IMG/VR virus record: IMGVR_UViG_3300008448_000664 | Span: 1-23,460 of that record | Origin: a virus | Reading direction: 5' to 3' (one strand) | DNA: 23,460 nucleotides | Shown here: one piece after another, positions 10,401 to 17,356 of the stretch | Layout: each line of letters opens with the position of its first letter | Numbering within the stretch: the stretch's first letter is position 1 | Position numbers and translations under genes: made by a program | Notes under the pieces: generated by a model | Seen by the model: only the letters and a program-made list of their open reading frames with translations | Told to the model about the DNA's origin: nothing | The model's database searches: none

Positions 10401-13400
10401 TAGGTACCTATACAATTTACCAGTTCCTGAGTCTGCAACAAAGTAACCTAACAGTGGACTATAAGCAACTGCATTACCAAATGTTGATGTAGACTCGGGT
10501 TTAATGAAGTTGGTATTTTTATAATTTAAACTTTTTCTATAAACAGCCCATTTATCATCAACATCATTGTCAACCCAAATTGTATTTTTAACAAATTCTG
10601 TACCAGTCAAATTCAAAGTTGAAATGTTGGCTGGAGAAGAAACACGACGGTTATCAAGTTTAGCTATTAAACCAATTGAAACTATCGATAATGTATCTGT
10701 TGGTAAAATTAAATCTATTATGATAGCATTTAAATTTACAACTTTATTTACAGTATAAAATCCATCTACTGGTTCGGCATAATAAAGAATTAAAATTATG
10801 TCGTTAGCAACTAAATTATGAGGATTATCAAAAAACAATGTTGCTGTATTGTTTAAATTATTTACAACATTTTTGATTTTTGCAATAGTTCCATTATTAG
10901 GAATTAAAGAATTAATACTGTAAATTTTCCAATCATTTTTAAAATCAGCTATCCAAATATATTCATTTTTATATAAATTATAAATGTTAGTATTAGTACG
11001 AAGTCCATTAATTTTAAATGAATAGGCTTTAACGTCATTAAAGTTTACATATCCTGCTGAAGGTAGCCCACTATAATTTTCATCTTTAAGTAATGGTAAA
11101 ATATCTGTTCCAGTTATTGTGCTACGATAATTTGTAATTGAATTAAGGGGTACCTCAAATGATGCTCCTTGCTCTGACTCACCATCTATAACAGCCACTA
11201 CATTAGGATTATTATTAAGTTTTTGTTCTTCTAACTTAAATTCAATAAAATTACTATTGTTTAACCCGCCATAGCTTCCTAAATTAATTGCCCAGTTTTC
11301 AAATACTTGATAATCAATACCGCCTGTATGTAGTTTAATATTTTGAATAGCTGAAGCACTTATATTACTACCTTTTTCAACAATCATTGTTTTGTATAAG
11401 TTAACCTGCGATATATCGTCAAGGTTGGCAGCTGCCAAATAATTTCTTGGACGATATCCTATTAATGAAAATGCCAATAAATCTGCATCATTTTCTAAAT
11501 TTGCTGAATAAGCATCGTAGTATAAAGTGCTTTCATATGCTCTGTTGCTTGCATTTGGTAATAAACCCTTTTGAATTTCATCATAATCAACTTTAGTCCA
11601 TAGCCCTTGTTGAAAGGTTGGATTAGGTTGAACGATAGTGTTTGCTGCATAATAATTACTCTTGTATTTTACAATAATTCCTTTAGTGTACTTAACACTT
11701 GGTGACCATTCTTCTACATTATCTAGATTTAATATAAATCCTTTTGTATCAACAGTGCCTTCCCAAGTTGCAGTTTTAGAACCTTTTAATAGAATTCTAT
11801 ATTGTCTTAGCCCAGTTAATGGATCAAAAATTAAATCATTAAACAAAGTAGTATTATCAAATATTATTGCGTGTTCAAAATTACTAAGATTTCCAGTGAA
11901 ATATGCGACTGTATCATCAGAAGTTAAGGGTATCGCTGTAAAATTAGTTCCATCTCTAATAATTGACAAATCTTTAATCTGTATTGGAATTAAATTTTGA
12001 TTTAAAATATAATTTTGGTTTTGTATAGTTAGTGGTTGTACAATTGCATTTTCTTTTTCAATTACAATCTTTGAGGCCATTGGATTGATGTTTAGGATCG
12101 CGCCAACCTCCCAACCAGATTGAGCCCAAGTTAGAACCTCAAATATCATTGAGTTCCAATTTAATAAAACGTTACCCTCTACTTGATCAAATATTAATCC
12201 TTGACTATTTAAATAATTTCCATACGAATTTATAAACTCAGCAAGTGCTTGGATACTTGTAAATTCGTTACCATACGGTACAACAATTTCTTTTTCGCTA
12301 AAATTTTTAGATACTTTTACAGATAATGAACCTGAAGTGATAGTGTCGTATTTTCCATTCTTTAAAGGAGCAAAGGTTTTAAAATAAATTTTATTTTGAG
12401 AATTTCCATATACTTTATAGCCAACATTAGTCTTTTGAATTATTATTGAACTGTAAATAATAGTATCAAATGGTTGATTTTCGTGTAATATAACAGAATA
12501 ACTTTCATCTGGTATTAATAAAGAATTGTTTAAACTGTTTGGCGTTCCTTTATCTACATAAAACTTTAACAAATTCTTATCACTGAAACCTGCTAATCTA
12601 TAGACTAATCGTACATCCAAATTGTTAAGATAAACAGATAAAACATCATATCCTAAATTTCCTGTGCTTTGAATATAGTCTACTATCCAGTTTAAATAAC
12701 TGTGTTGCGCTGTACCACTGCCATACAATACTGCATTCAGTCCAGTAAATCTAAACTTATTATCTATAAGGTATTGATTAAATTCTGTGCTAAATTTGTA
12801 TTCATCTAGATTTACGCATAGAGAGAAAAACTTTGCAGGTTTACACAAGATTAAAATTTTAAGTAAATCAAACGGCCAAGTACTACTTTTTATATAACTA
12901 TACTCAGACGCACCCCAATCATTAACTTTCCATGGAGTTTTAAAACTTAGCTCATCATAATTTCCTACCACTGAATTCATAGGATCTACTAAATTGCCTA
13001 AACTATCAACAGGTAAAATTTGTTTAAATCCGGGACGTTTACGTGAATCAATAGTTCGAGGATTTCCATTGTTATAATCATATCCATTCTCTATATCATC
13101 CCACAAAACATCATTGTCTTTGGTATATGGGGCGGGACCATAATAATCTTCCCACCAAATTGGTTTATTAGTATAACCTATCATTTCCCAAGGTGTTAAA
13201 TTAGGAGTTGTGGTATCAAAAAACCAATTATACATACCTCTCCAATTGCCGCGTTTCATAATTGTTCCATCTAATCTGTTTGTAGCAGTAGAGTAGTTGT
13301 ATGTGAAGGGGTTAGTTGTATCGTAATATTGCTGTTTATAATCAATTCTATTTTTACCTACCCAATTTAGGAAGGACAAAGAATATAAATTAATTATTTC

Positions 13401-16400
13401 TTCATAGTTATATTTTGTGTTTCGAAATTGTCCCGGTAAAACCTCATCGCTTGAAATTGGAATGGTGTTACTTACTTTTAAATTATTGTAAATTCTACAT
13501 TCAAACTCGAATAAAACTTTATCTCTAAAATCGACTAATTGATTGTTTTTGTAATCACCATATAATGTAGTCAAAGAACCGTCATGACCTTTAATCAAAT
13601 AAGTAGGATTAAGGTAAGTTTGATCTAAAACAATTTCAGGTATGGTAGCAGCATAAAAACCTAATTTTGTTGGTGTGTTTGGCACAAAACTTCCATAGGT
13701 TTGATTATACTCATTAATTATAATGCTATCTCCTGCAATCAAGTCTAACGAAATTGTGACTTTAGGTTCATCTACACTTACAGAGTAATCAACATCTTTT
13801 AACAATTGTCTTTGGATTAAAGTGCCGTTTATTTCTCTTTTTAAATAAATTAATAAACCAAAATAATTAGCACTTGAGAAATCATATATTCTGCTCAAAG
13901 TAAAGGAAGATGAAAACACGGATACGCCAAATGTGTAAGTATTGGTTTTAAAAATACTTCTATTTGGTATCATGTCTGACCAAAAGAATGGATTACTTTG
14001 ATTTTTATAGGACGAAATTATATTTAAAGCATCATCTAAAATATAGGATGCAGTTTGATTTATATCATATTCATTATTATTAACTGTATCGACTAACAGA
14101 TTTTTAAATTTAATATACTCATTTGAATTATAGTTTAGCGCCTCTATTAAATTATAATTTTTGTTTTTAAGTAAAGCCCCAGTCAAAGCAAGCGGAGCAC
14201 TATTTTGAATTATTTTTGTTCCGTAATTTACTAAATTAGGCAAATCTCTGTAATTGTTTGCACCAAAAATTTTGCCTTCAATTTGATTTGAATTTACGCA
14301 AATACTTAAATAATGATTTTTTATATCACCTAAGTTGAGCGATGTAATTTCTCCATTAAAAACATTGTTTTCTAAATTAGTTGGAATAGTAAAATATGAC
14401 TTTTTACTTACAACATCACTATAAATTAAAATTTGTATTTTTGTATCAAATAAAGGATTACTAAATAGAGTTACAGTAGTGCTATTATTCTCAACCGTAA
14501 AGCTAAATTCATTTGCAAATAAAAATTGCTCATTTACAAAAACTTTTACGGTAGGCCAAATTACAACATCTTGAGATTGTGCCGGAATATCGCAAACAAA
14601 CACCGCTTCATCAATTCCCGAAACATAATTAAATTCAAAAGCTTGATATTGAATACTATTAGCTGCAGCAGTTTGCCAACCAATCTGTTTTGTAAAATCG
14701 GTTCGTGAATTATAGATATATGGATAACCTTGATTTACTTGTTGTTGGGTAGAAATACCGTTTAACAAATATGTAAATGAATTAGTATTATAAGAAACAT
14801 TAAATGAAATATCTCCAATATTATTGACTGAGCTATACTTTAATGGAAACCCTAAAATAGGATCGTCAGGTCCTGTGCCAATACCAAATTCAAATAAGGT
14901 TGATCCTATAAAATTGCTGCTGTTATAGTAATCAGTGTCTCCATAACTTAATCCGTTCGAATCAAAAATATCAAAAAGTGGAGGTTGATTTATTGACAAC
15001 TTTTCCTGAGCCAAAGTATAATTTACACCGTCAAAATAATAACTATTCCCTGCTCTGGTTTCACCTAACAATACAACTAACTGGTCATTATATAATATTT
15101 CACCCTCTTGACTTTCACTTAAAACAATTATAGGTGGAGATTGAATAATAATAGTTGTTGCTGTAGAATTGCTTAGAGGAGCGACTGCACTTAAATTGCT
15201 AGTTGTACTTAATCTTATGGTTGTGGACGTTGGTTTGTCATAAACATAGTACTGTGTGTCTTTTAATAAACCTCCATAGTTATCTCTTACAGATACCATA
15301 GCCCCGATTTGAAATAAACTGGAATTTTGTACAGTTAATCTATTATTCGATGAACTTGCATTTGTAATTTGTTGTTGTAAATTTAACTCTGGATTGAGAG
15401 ATACAAAATTAACCTCATATATTTTATTTCTTACATTTTTATTAGTGTCTGCAGAAAAAACAATTTTGCACTTATCAAATAGCCCAAATGAATCTCCGTC
15501 AGGATAATATTGCAATTTTCCTGCAACTTCGGTTAATGCGTTAGTTGATGTTATATCATAATAATCGACTAAATCTTTAAACTCGGTGCCTGAATTAAAA
15601 AGCTTTAAATTAGGATAAAACTCAATAATTGGACGTTTTGCCCGAGCTAAATCACTGTTTGTTAAATTCTGTAAGGTTTCACTTGATGTATGTTTTATTG
15701 TTTCTTGTATAACCTCGCTATGAAACCATCTATTACTTCTTGACCAAGGATCAAGGCATCTAGAATTTCTAGAAATTGTTATATAATCGGGAGTGACAAC
15801 CTGCTGCGTTATTTCTGAATACTCAGTCATGTCGTATGGAATTATATCATACGCATTGTAGATATTTTGCGTAAATTTTTCAGGATTAACAAATCTTTCA
15901 ATAGGAATTAAATTAATCGATTGACCTATCCCCTCTACATAGAACTGTTTATTTCGATAAAATTCTGGAATAATATTTCCAGCAAAAGAAATTTTTAATC
16001 CATTTGTAAACTTCACATTATTAGGTGACAAATAAGTTTCTTTACCTATAATATCTGTATCTACATTAATGAAGTTTGCAGAAGAACTATCTACAAGTTT
16101 AATTGTGCCAAATTTTAAAGGGTTAACGCTGTCTTGATAATATAGTGTATCAAGAGGAGCTGTTATTTCAGGTATTTCTTGTATTACACCTTCAGTTGTC
16201 TTTACAAATTTTTTGTTAATATACTCATATCCAGCTAAAACTGTAATATTAGTATTTGCTGGAATTTCGTCTGCTATTTCTAATTTTAGTACTGGATCAC
16301 CAGGCTCGTCAGTTTCTAAATAGGTAATTTTAAAAAATGTTTTATTTACAAATATTTCCGTATATGAGTCGAAACCAATAGGTGGGTTAGTTATGTTATC

Positions 16401-17342
16401 AAACCCTAAATCTTCATCATAAAAATCGCTTAGCTTTGCCAATTTATTAGGTGATGTTTCATAAAACAAAAGTGTTTTATCTTTTAAATTAGTAACGTTA
16501 TCAATACTTTGAACTGTACTTAATCTTTGACCATGTATAAGTTCAAAAGCTTGCGTGGTAACTAAGTCTACATTGACATTCCCTTCATAAGTTTGATTTT
16601 CTTGTGCATTCGCTAAAGGTACTTCAAATTTGATAGTACCCTGTGATATACCATTATAATCAAGACCAAAAATATCCCTAGTTGTGACATTATTTCTTGT
16701 TGGATCTGTTCCACTTGTTCCAGGTAGCGTTTGTATGTAAAACTTTGAATCTGTTTGATTGACATTAAAATAATAAGTTCCGCCTCTTAATAGGGTTATT
16801 GTCGAATTAAATCCCTCAACTAAACTATTGTCTCTTACAAATCTATAATAATTCACTTCACTTAATACATCAATAAAAGAAGTAAACGGAATTTTTAATG
16901 GTTCTATTTGCACTGGATCTGGTCCATTTGGTAGCCAGTAGTATTGACTAAAATTACTTAATTTATCTAAATCAACAAAACTATCCCAACTATAAAATTG
17001 ATTTTCAAATAGTAAAGAGTTATTATTTGTAGGCGATCCTTCAAGCTTTAGGGCATCTAAAATTTCAGGGTATGTAATAAAATCCGTAGGTTTACTTGTA
17101 TCACTTTTTGTGAAAACAATTGCAGGTTCAAGTTGATAGTTTTGCCTAACTTTGTTAATTTCAGGTATATAATAAGAATCCGATGTTATTCCATATTCAT
17201 ATCTTCTACCTATATATCCCTGCAATTTTTCTAAATCGGGTTGCTGAACTAGTTGATCCAACGTGGCGGACAAAAAGTTTTTATTGGGTGTTGTTTGAAA
17301 AATTTCTGGAAGAAAATCAATTGTTCTTATTTTTGCTACCAT
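1458..17342 (-). CDS. Giant baseplate structural protein, 5294 residues
   Basis: One unbroken gene of 15.9 kb. Its ATG lies 14 bases after the preceding stop, with a GAGA ribosome site at 17351-17354. It follows gp6, where T4 carries gp7, so it is probably the wedge protein in the gp7 position. The N-terminus (IRTIDFLPEIFQTTPNKNFL, then SATLDQL, GRR and YQLEPA) and the C-terminus (GDPLQLST..PANFL) match what I recall of very large structural proteins in marine T4-like phages, as does the Trp-rich stretch at about 1382-1420 (PWEMIGYTNKPIWWED, then YGPAPY). Further parts, by residue: CBM5/12-like at about 1874-1924 and 4171-4206; seven FG-GAP-like repeats at about 2288-2935; GL.RG modules at about 3595-3638 and 5204-5250; paired GGTTP repeats at about 3920-4117; seven BNR-like repeats at about 4271-4592; and scattered DY beta modules. 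No signal peptide, membrane segment or enzyme motif was seen. That it is structural is nearly certain; equivalence to gp7 is inferred from position. Confidence 0.93.
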   Translation of the reverse strand: MVAKIRTIDFLPEIFQTTPNKNFLSATLDQLVQQPDLEKLQGYIGRRYEYGITSDSYYIPEINKVRQNYQLEPAIVFTKSDTSKPTDFITYPEILDALKLEGSPTNNNSLLFENQFYSWDSFVDLDKLSNFSQYYWLPNGPDPVQIEPLKIPFTSFIDVLSEVNYYRFVRDNSLVEGFNSTITLLRGGTYYFNVNQTDSKFYIQTLPGTSGTDPTRNNVTTRDIFGLDYNGISQGTIKFEVPLANAQENQTYEGNVNVDLVTTQAFELIHGQRLSTVQSIDNVTNLKDKTLLFYETSPNKLAKLSDFYDEDLGFDNITNPPIGFDSYTEIFVNKTFFKITYLETDEPGDPVLKLEIADEIPANTNITVLAGYEYINKKFVKTTEGVIQEIPEITAPLDTLYYQDSVNPLKFGTIKLVDSSSANFINVDTDIIGKETYLSPNNVKFTNGLKISFAGNIIPEFYRNKQFYVEGIGQSINLIPIERFVNPEKFTQNIYNAYDIIPYDMTEYSEITQQVVTPDYITISRNSRCLDPWSRSNRWFHSEVIQETIKHTSSETLQNLTNSDLARAKRPIIEFYPNLKLFNSGTEFKDLVDYYDITSTNALTEVAGKLQYYPDGDSFGLFDKCKIVFSADTNKNVRNKIYEVNFVSLNPELNLQQQITNASSSNNRLTVQNSSLFQIGAMVSVRDNYGGLLKDTQYYVYDKPTSTTIRLSTTSNLSAVAPLSNSTATTIIIQSPPIIVLSESQEGEILYNDQLVVLLGETRAGNSYYFDGVNYTLAQEKLSINQPPLFDIFDSNGLSYGDTDYYNSSNFIGSTLFEFGIGTGPDDPILGFPLKYSSVNNIGDISFNVSYNTNSFTYLLNGISTQQQVNQGYPYIYNSRTDFTKQIGWQTAAANSIQYQAFEFNYVSGIDEAVFVCDIPAQSQDVVIWPTVKVFVNEQFLFANEFSFTVENNSTTVTLFSNPLFDTKIQILIYSDVVSKKSYFTIPTNLENNVFNGEITSLNLGDIKNHYLSICVNSNQIEGKIFGANNYRDLPNLVNYGTKIIQNSAPLALTGALLKNKNYNLIEALNYNSNEYIKFKNLLVDTVNNNEYDINQTASYILDDALNIISSYKNQSNPFFWSDMIPNRSIFKTNTYTFGVSVFSSSFTLSRIYDFSSANYFGLLIYLKREINGTLIQRQLLKDVDYSVSVDEPKVTISLDLIAGDSIIINEYNQTYGSFVPNTPTKLGFYAATIPEIVLDQTYLNPTYLIKGHDGSLTTLYGDYKNNQLVDFRDKVLFEFECRIYNNLKVSNTIPISSDEVLPGQFRNTKYNYEEIINLYSLSFLNWVGKNRIDYKQQYYDTTNPFTYNYSTATNRLDGTIMKRGNWRGMYNWFFDTTTPNLTPWEMIGYTNKPIWWEDYYGPAPYTKDNDVLWDDIENGYDYNNGNPRTIDSRKRPGFKQILPVDSLGNLVDPMNSVVGNYDELSFKTPWKVNDWGASEYSYIKSSTWPFDLLKILILCKPAKFFSLCVNLDEYKFSTEFNQYLIDNKFRFTGLNAVLYGSGTAQHSYLNWIVDYIQSTGNLGYDVLSVYLNNLDVRLVYRLAGFSDKNLLKFYVDKGTPNSLNNSLLIPDESYSVILHENQPFDTIIYSSIIIQKTNVGYKVYGNSQNKIYFKTFAPLKNGKYDTITSGSLSVKVSKNFSEKEIVVPYGNEFTSIQALAEFINSYGNYLNSQGLIFDQVEGNVLLNWNSMIFEVLTWAQSGWEVGAILNINPMASKIVIEKENAIVQPLTIQNQNYILNQNLIPIQIKDLSIIRDGTNFTAIPLTSDDTVAYFTGNLSNFEHAIIFDNTTLFNDLIFDPLTGLRQYRILLKGSKTATWEGTVDTKGFILNLDNVEEWSPSVKYTKGIIVKYKSNYYAANTIVQPNPTFQQGLWTKVDYDEIQKGLLPNASNRAYESTLYYDAYSANLENDADLLAFSLIGYRPRNYLAAANLDDISQVNLYKTMIVEKGSNISASAIQNIKLHTGGIDYQVFENWAINLGSYGGLNNSNFIEFKLEEQKLNNNPNVVAVIDGESEQGASFEVPLNSITNYRSTITGTDILPLLKDENYSGLPSAGYVNFNDVKAYSFKINGLRTNTNIYNLYKNEYIWIADFKNDWKIYSINSLIPNNGTIAKIKNVVNNLNNTATLFFDNPHNLVANDIILILYYAEPVDGFYTVNKVVNLNAIIIDLILPTDTLSIVSIGLIAKLDNRRVSSPANISTLNLTGTEFVKNTIWVDNDVDDKWAVYRKSLNYKNTNFIKPESTSTFGNAVAYSPLLGYFVADSGTGKLYRYLYDSLLNSYALADTINNGIGYGTNIVIKNNIMVVSKTTSTPTSTIWVYELVKTNNIEGVALQADNAANTNPLVTYSTTTVDKIALSDDTNYLFISKSSTRQIFVYRKNSSLSFISIGYTLASSVQAGNSSFTVSGNRLTLLTEGQFVSFTNVNSPTTYRIISGEYSSGPNRTTFFIDGKFTTSVTSGTTVYRGYYGYTSVATITGAAAATGFGLSLATNYDGTKLYVGAPNQDYLLNTDTGGVYVYDRIRQVYKQPNNLVLDTQLIITLAWTPTLTGSAIRVLYNDTVLSSSDYSLSTNKLTIKVQVNAGDIIVVESSDFILTQTLTGYTEVPNPRVGMLYGSSLDTTVTGNELLISAPYDIRNETTQEGTVYRYTSEGKSYGIIKGTSVYNLTTQKTILLNGYSVILPSSGINDAIATINNSNIPNIMASKTDDNKLIIELVNQNLNLSRDKLNLTVFDAADLASLGITLYQKTQFLQDYKVQNSTLFGQQVKFNELGSVVITAPASNRNSPTVFDFTDDENFTNDTIFDNNFTTFIDILFDVGSAYLYDYLPANNENIANVGKFVLSQIINDSTLSYLKVPYYGYSLAFNNYNILIGSPTYLSGTENGKVNIFTNLEYQTNYSVYRKPVDEVDIQKINSIQLFNNLDNLNITSLDYIDPLQGKLFGVVRENLDFISPVDPAGYNTEDSNRKIVWGKEYLGKLWFDLSQVKFVNYHQNDTTYNSKYWATVFPDSVVSVYTWIESDQLPINYTGTGQINDPDAYTTLFSLTDAGVLVAKYYYWVKNVGTILDNTKTLPDNVISDYIKNPLLSGISFFAPLKTNVFGLYNINTFVGANYTSIHIGFKTATSEDTIHNEYQLIRENYKEDFLPGIPTLYNSVFEPSGLYKKFLDSFAGVDSLGQEIPNPFLPKLLQTGTDTRPNQSFFYDRLKALENYCQYANYVMLQYPITELKNPSFLTLGGLALTGINAPAFFTLTGEYFDTNNFWEFVDWWAEGYNDSTKTDMEVEKYYDLEKLSPYSNMIVGVQSNSNGKREVYIYNDANWERIGLQEGTIQIKSSLYDYSEGGFGFGDTFFDSTPFDYFPSQETFNIVRGLNEEVYTEDLQIHRNKSLILMFNYILTESDEFGNYLPWLNKTSFLDVEHTLRELVQSKNFQRDNEDFLLGYINEVKPYRVKLKEFSLKYSRTDLYDGNITDFDLPAQWNSDQDTFITPELVFGESSSPSQYNSDDPVWKKYEYNQWYNNYGIKLLNSNNYVIGKLKEYVPIATTYIVVDNAFGYPAVGVIKIDDEFIGYTNVDRDKGILTGLTRGAYDSNVADHIPNTNVYIDLPAVSVLDTARGYTEPPNIVTRIDTSIYPAPKVQAALQAEMSGDKVIGVTVLNPGEGYKVLPEIVVEPSILHYFNSSDINFSNNTINIPIFLFVTGDLIQYKKEDNVSTILGLVDKAFYYVRLIEYGLTSPIITEQNKNTLVATALYTSKINAINDVHRVVLVESSASQNHSFNISARLIPISSNTPTRQIIPKLKFDRTSYKPIVQEWQPNQFYIQRYNSSGNDASIGNQLAESIEFIGLTGTTNNLGTGAVFNVYNWVYGGANNPPFVWSDGPQYGIYTASINSAGINYQPNDIITISGTDLGGTTPLNNAVISVQSVNFAGAIESIYVEGLPPVVYNTSLQGATLPVTGVSTDPTTLEVTITVNYNNSSLSPGNLYKKQLYFYNLTNLTSPYVYDTSGSGGAIIWVTSPTFNGVIVENKYSIDIKDYGSIYSTGDIITIPGNLLGGTTPTNDLIITITFAYLGEIIFYRLDGICTKAFDQYFVEPINTTQLKLYTDYQELNPVKNTVSNPFIFNSGSLGFLPEPLRGAGGASLVAYNNKLYRCIESNTDSTFDITKWEFLASDFDEINALDRIVTYYQPTIDMPGKNLPLLMSGLEYPNSTFLSNKFDEDYEFDVLLKGEKFYPKDIDIKSIVFDGVKYIAVGNTPEYSIALYSTDGKNWTWKKISPQSLQVTDINYSGSYYIITSLNAPSPILISYDGYSWVSTGEYTVFDDGYYDIGGYDTLSVGAPQEILNSSTYYNDLYIAVGETIILSTNATEWNTQFSFGSQLPNSIKSVTFVNGILPTYQGFIAVGYGLEVIADAGTAYPLIENRARVLLGFEGNSWSKVDIKFDAKFNTVCSSLTTIVAAGENAQIYWSNNGTNWFQAEILGNVSFNINYGIYANGTFVVVGDNGNILYSGEGKQWFTLNPITNQNLNQISYDGTYFIVVGENSTILRSKDISTWENVSLINSLVPIYEVKGDNFLSGYGPEEMIPAVVYDNLSMTIKTSAGSLWDPTTYEHFGFKVASAFVRLDNNLSFSFKNLVDYPTKLALYIVNNSTGRGSRIYETIPLAPTTGSLKISKIDWVNKTVQLVGPISSTESLYVEVYEIGSGNQQVKGTSDSYPLQLDLAINRRFINTNYPFNSDAYLYSIVFLNSVKQTLNVDYILEPNQSGSIKIVFQKSINLSSDFVSFAIFGATEDISHSYQYCIPETQTFRYVSGPATFTLTNSMGGDNITNSIVEINGVRQRYGVNYTISGSVLTIISSLSVNNIVSITTFNDTYAQSFVTDFSNTLQVTPINYINTPSTPIVVTTIVNPNLIAKDAVLIDGVRNMSQINNNVFYVKPLPTYVESAITYYPFELYLDFDLAYPVIGNTYGPYFDSGISGGGFIWKNATTFTINQPSFDIVDVERLFVTVNGTKVTSNNLRISQPNNKLSIMTRINVGDVVLVTSYMPSPTPNELWYTMIVNRKGQGAVYNSNFRNRTWLERPLYTTDTKIYVKEVEHLVDLTTLNQVALFDQTKQRYYTNLNYNVKDIKEVSVLNLTTNVNLSADDYYITTTNSVTQIILINNVSLSNNLQVTIRFGNSVLINGEKIMFNNVDYQNNTLSGLHRGVDGTAVLNEHPVYSNVYSLSAKDVLDPFFYNKTWNTENYTVDGDPLQLSTSVPANFLKND
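1592..1730 (-). repeat. GL.RG beta module, C-terminal copy (in giant protein)
   Basis: Residues about 5204-5250 of the giant protein read LINGEKIMFNNVDYQNNTLS then GLHRG, followed by a His and ending in SNVY. The copy at 6428-6560 shares the pattern (I.(G/D)E.I.(Y/F).NVD.....L(S/T)GL.RG ... H.....VY). Modules of this style are frequent in marine phage fibre and baseplate proteins. Their role is not known to me. Confidence 0.7.
3566..4530 (-). repeat. Seven BNR-like repeats, predicted beta-propeller (in giant protein)
   Basis: Residues about 4271-4592 contain seven units of roughly 35-60 residues. Each has the pattern hydrophobic-G-x-(Y/F)-(I/V)-(A/V)-V-G, then I-x-x-S, then (D/N)G-x-x-W. Examples are KYIAVG..IALYSTDGKNW, TFVVVGDNGNILYSGEGKQW and YFIVVGENSTILRSKDISTW. 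This is the look of BNR/Asp-box and photosystem-II-stability-factor propellers, and seven units fit a closed seven-bladed ring. The fourth unit carries an insertion and the third a shortened Asp box. Binding of a sugar or protein partner is possible but not shown. Confidence 0.7.
4724..4830 (-). other. CBM5/12-like module 2 (in giant protein)
   Basis: Residues about 4171-4206 have a stretch ASLVAYNNKLYRCIESN, then a W-E-F end. The spacing V-x-Y-x-x-x-x-Y-x-(A/C) followed by a Trp after about 15-20 residues is that of the small chitin-binding (CBM5/12) fold. The N-terminal Trp of the family is not evident, so the match is partial. Confidence 0.4.
4990..5585 (-). repeat. Two GGTTP beta repeats (in giant protein)
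   Basis: Two copies, residues about 3920-3971 and 4064-4117, share the pattern G-x-x-Y-x-x-x-D-I-I-T-I-x-G-x-x-L-G-G-T-T-P followed by N-(N/D) and a beta-rich tail with G-x-I. The first reads NDIITISGTDLGGTTPLNNA and the second GDIITIPGNLLGGTTPTNDL. They are separated by about 90 residues of unrelated sequence. This is an internal duplication within the giant gene. Confidence 0.75.
6428..6560 (-). repeat. GL.RG beta module, first copy (in giant protein)
   Basis: Residues about 3595-3638 read IKIDDEFIGYTNVDRDKGIL then TGLTRG, with a later H and ending TNVY. It pairs with the copy near the C-terminus (1592-1730). It is directly followed by a GYTEPP...GEGYKVLPEIVVEP stretch, another small repeat type (GxGY..xP) common in phage structural proteins. 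Confidence 0.7.
8535..10481 (-). repeat. Seven FG-GAP-like repeats, predicted beta-propeller (in giant protein)
   Basis: Residues about 2288-2935 contain seven units that begin with an (F/Y)G or similar pair, run through a hydrophobic strand to a (V/I)(G/S/T)(A/S)P or similar, and close with a G-x-(V/I)-Y-x-Y strand. The clearest are FGLSLATNYDGTKLYVGAPN with GGVYVYDR, YGSSLDTTVTGNELLISAPY with GTVYRYT, FGQQVKFNELGSVVITAPAS with GSAYLYDY, and YGYSLAFNNYNILIGSPTYL with GKVNIF. The first three units are more diverged. Small domains are inserted between blades 3 and 4, 4 and 5, and 5 and 6. FG-GAP repeats are the blades of integrin-alpha propellers; here the partner is unknown. Confidence 0.7.
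11570..11722 (-). other. CBM5/12-like module 1 (in giant protein)
   Basis: Residues about 1874-1924 read W-S-P-S-V-K-Y-T-K-G-x-x-V-K-Y, then KSNYYAANT, P.P..Q.G and LWTKV. The order W-x(4)-Y-x-x-G-x-x-V-x-Y-x-x-x-x-Y-x-A ... W is the classic pattern of the small CBM5/12 chitin-binding-like fold, which also occurs in many phage tail proteins. The fold call is fairly safe; sugar binding is inference. Confidence 0.65.
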
Positions 17343-17356
17343 GTCTTTAATCTCAG

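Noticed and set aside
11662-12000. Plus-strand open frame of 112 codons
   Set aside because: It lies entirely inside the giant gene on the other strand, has no ribosome site or recognisable protein, and AT-rich coding DNA gives such frames by chance. The same holds for other plus-strand frames (for example at 281-475, 1490-1690, 3904-4113 and 6314-6535).
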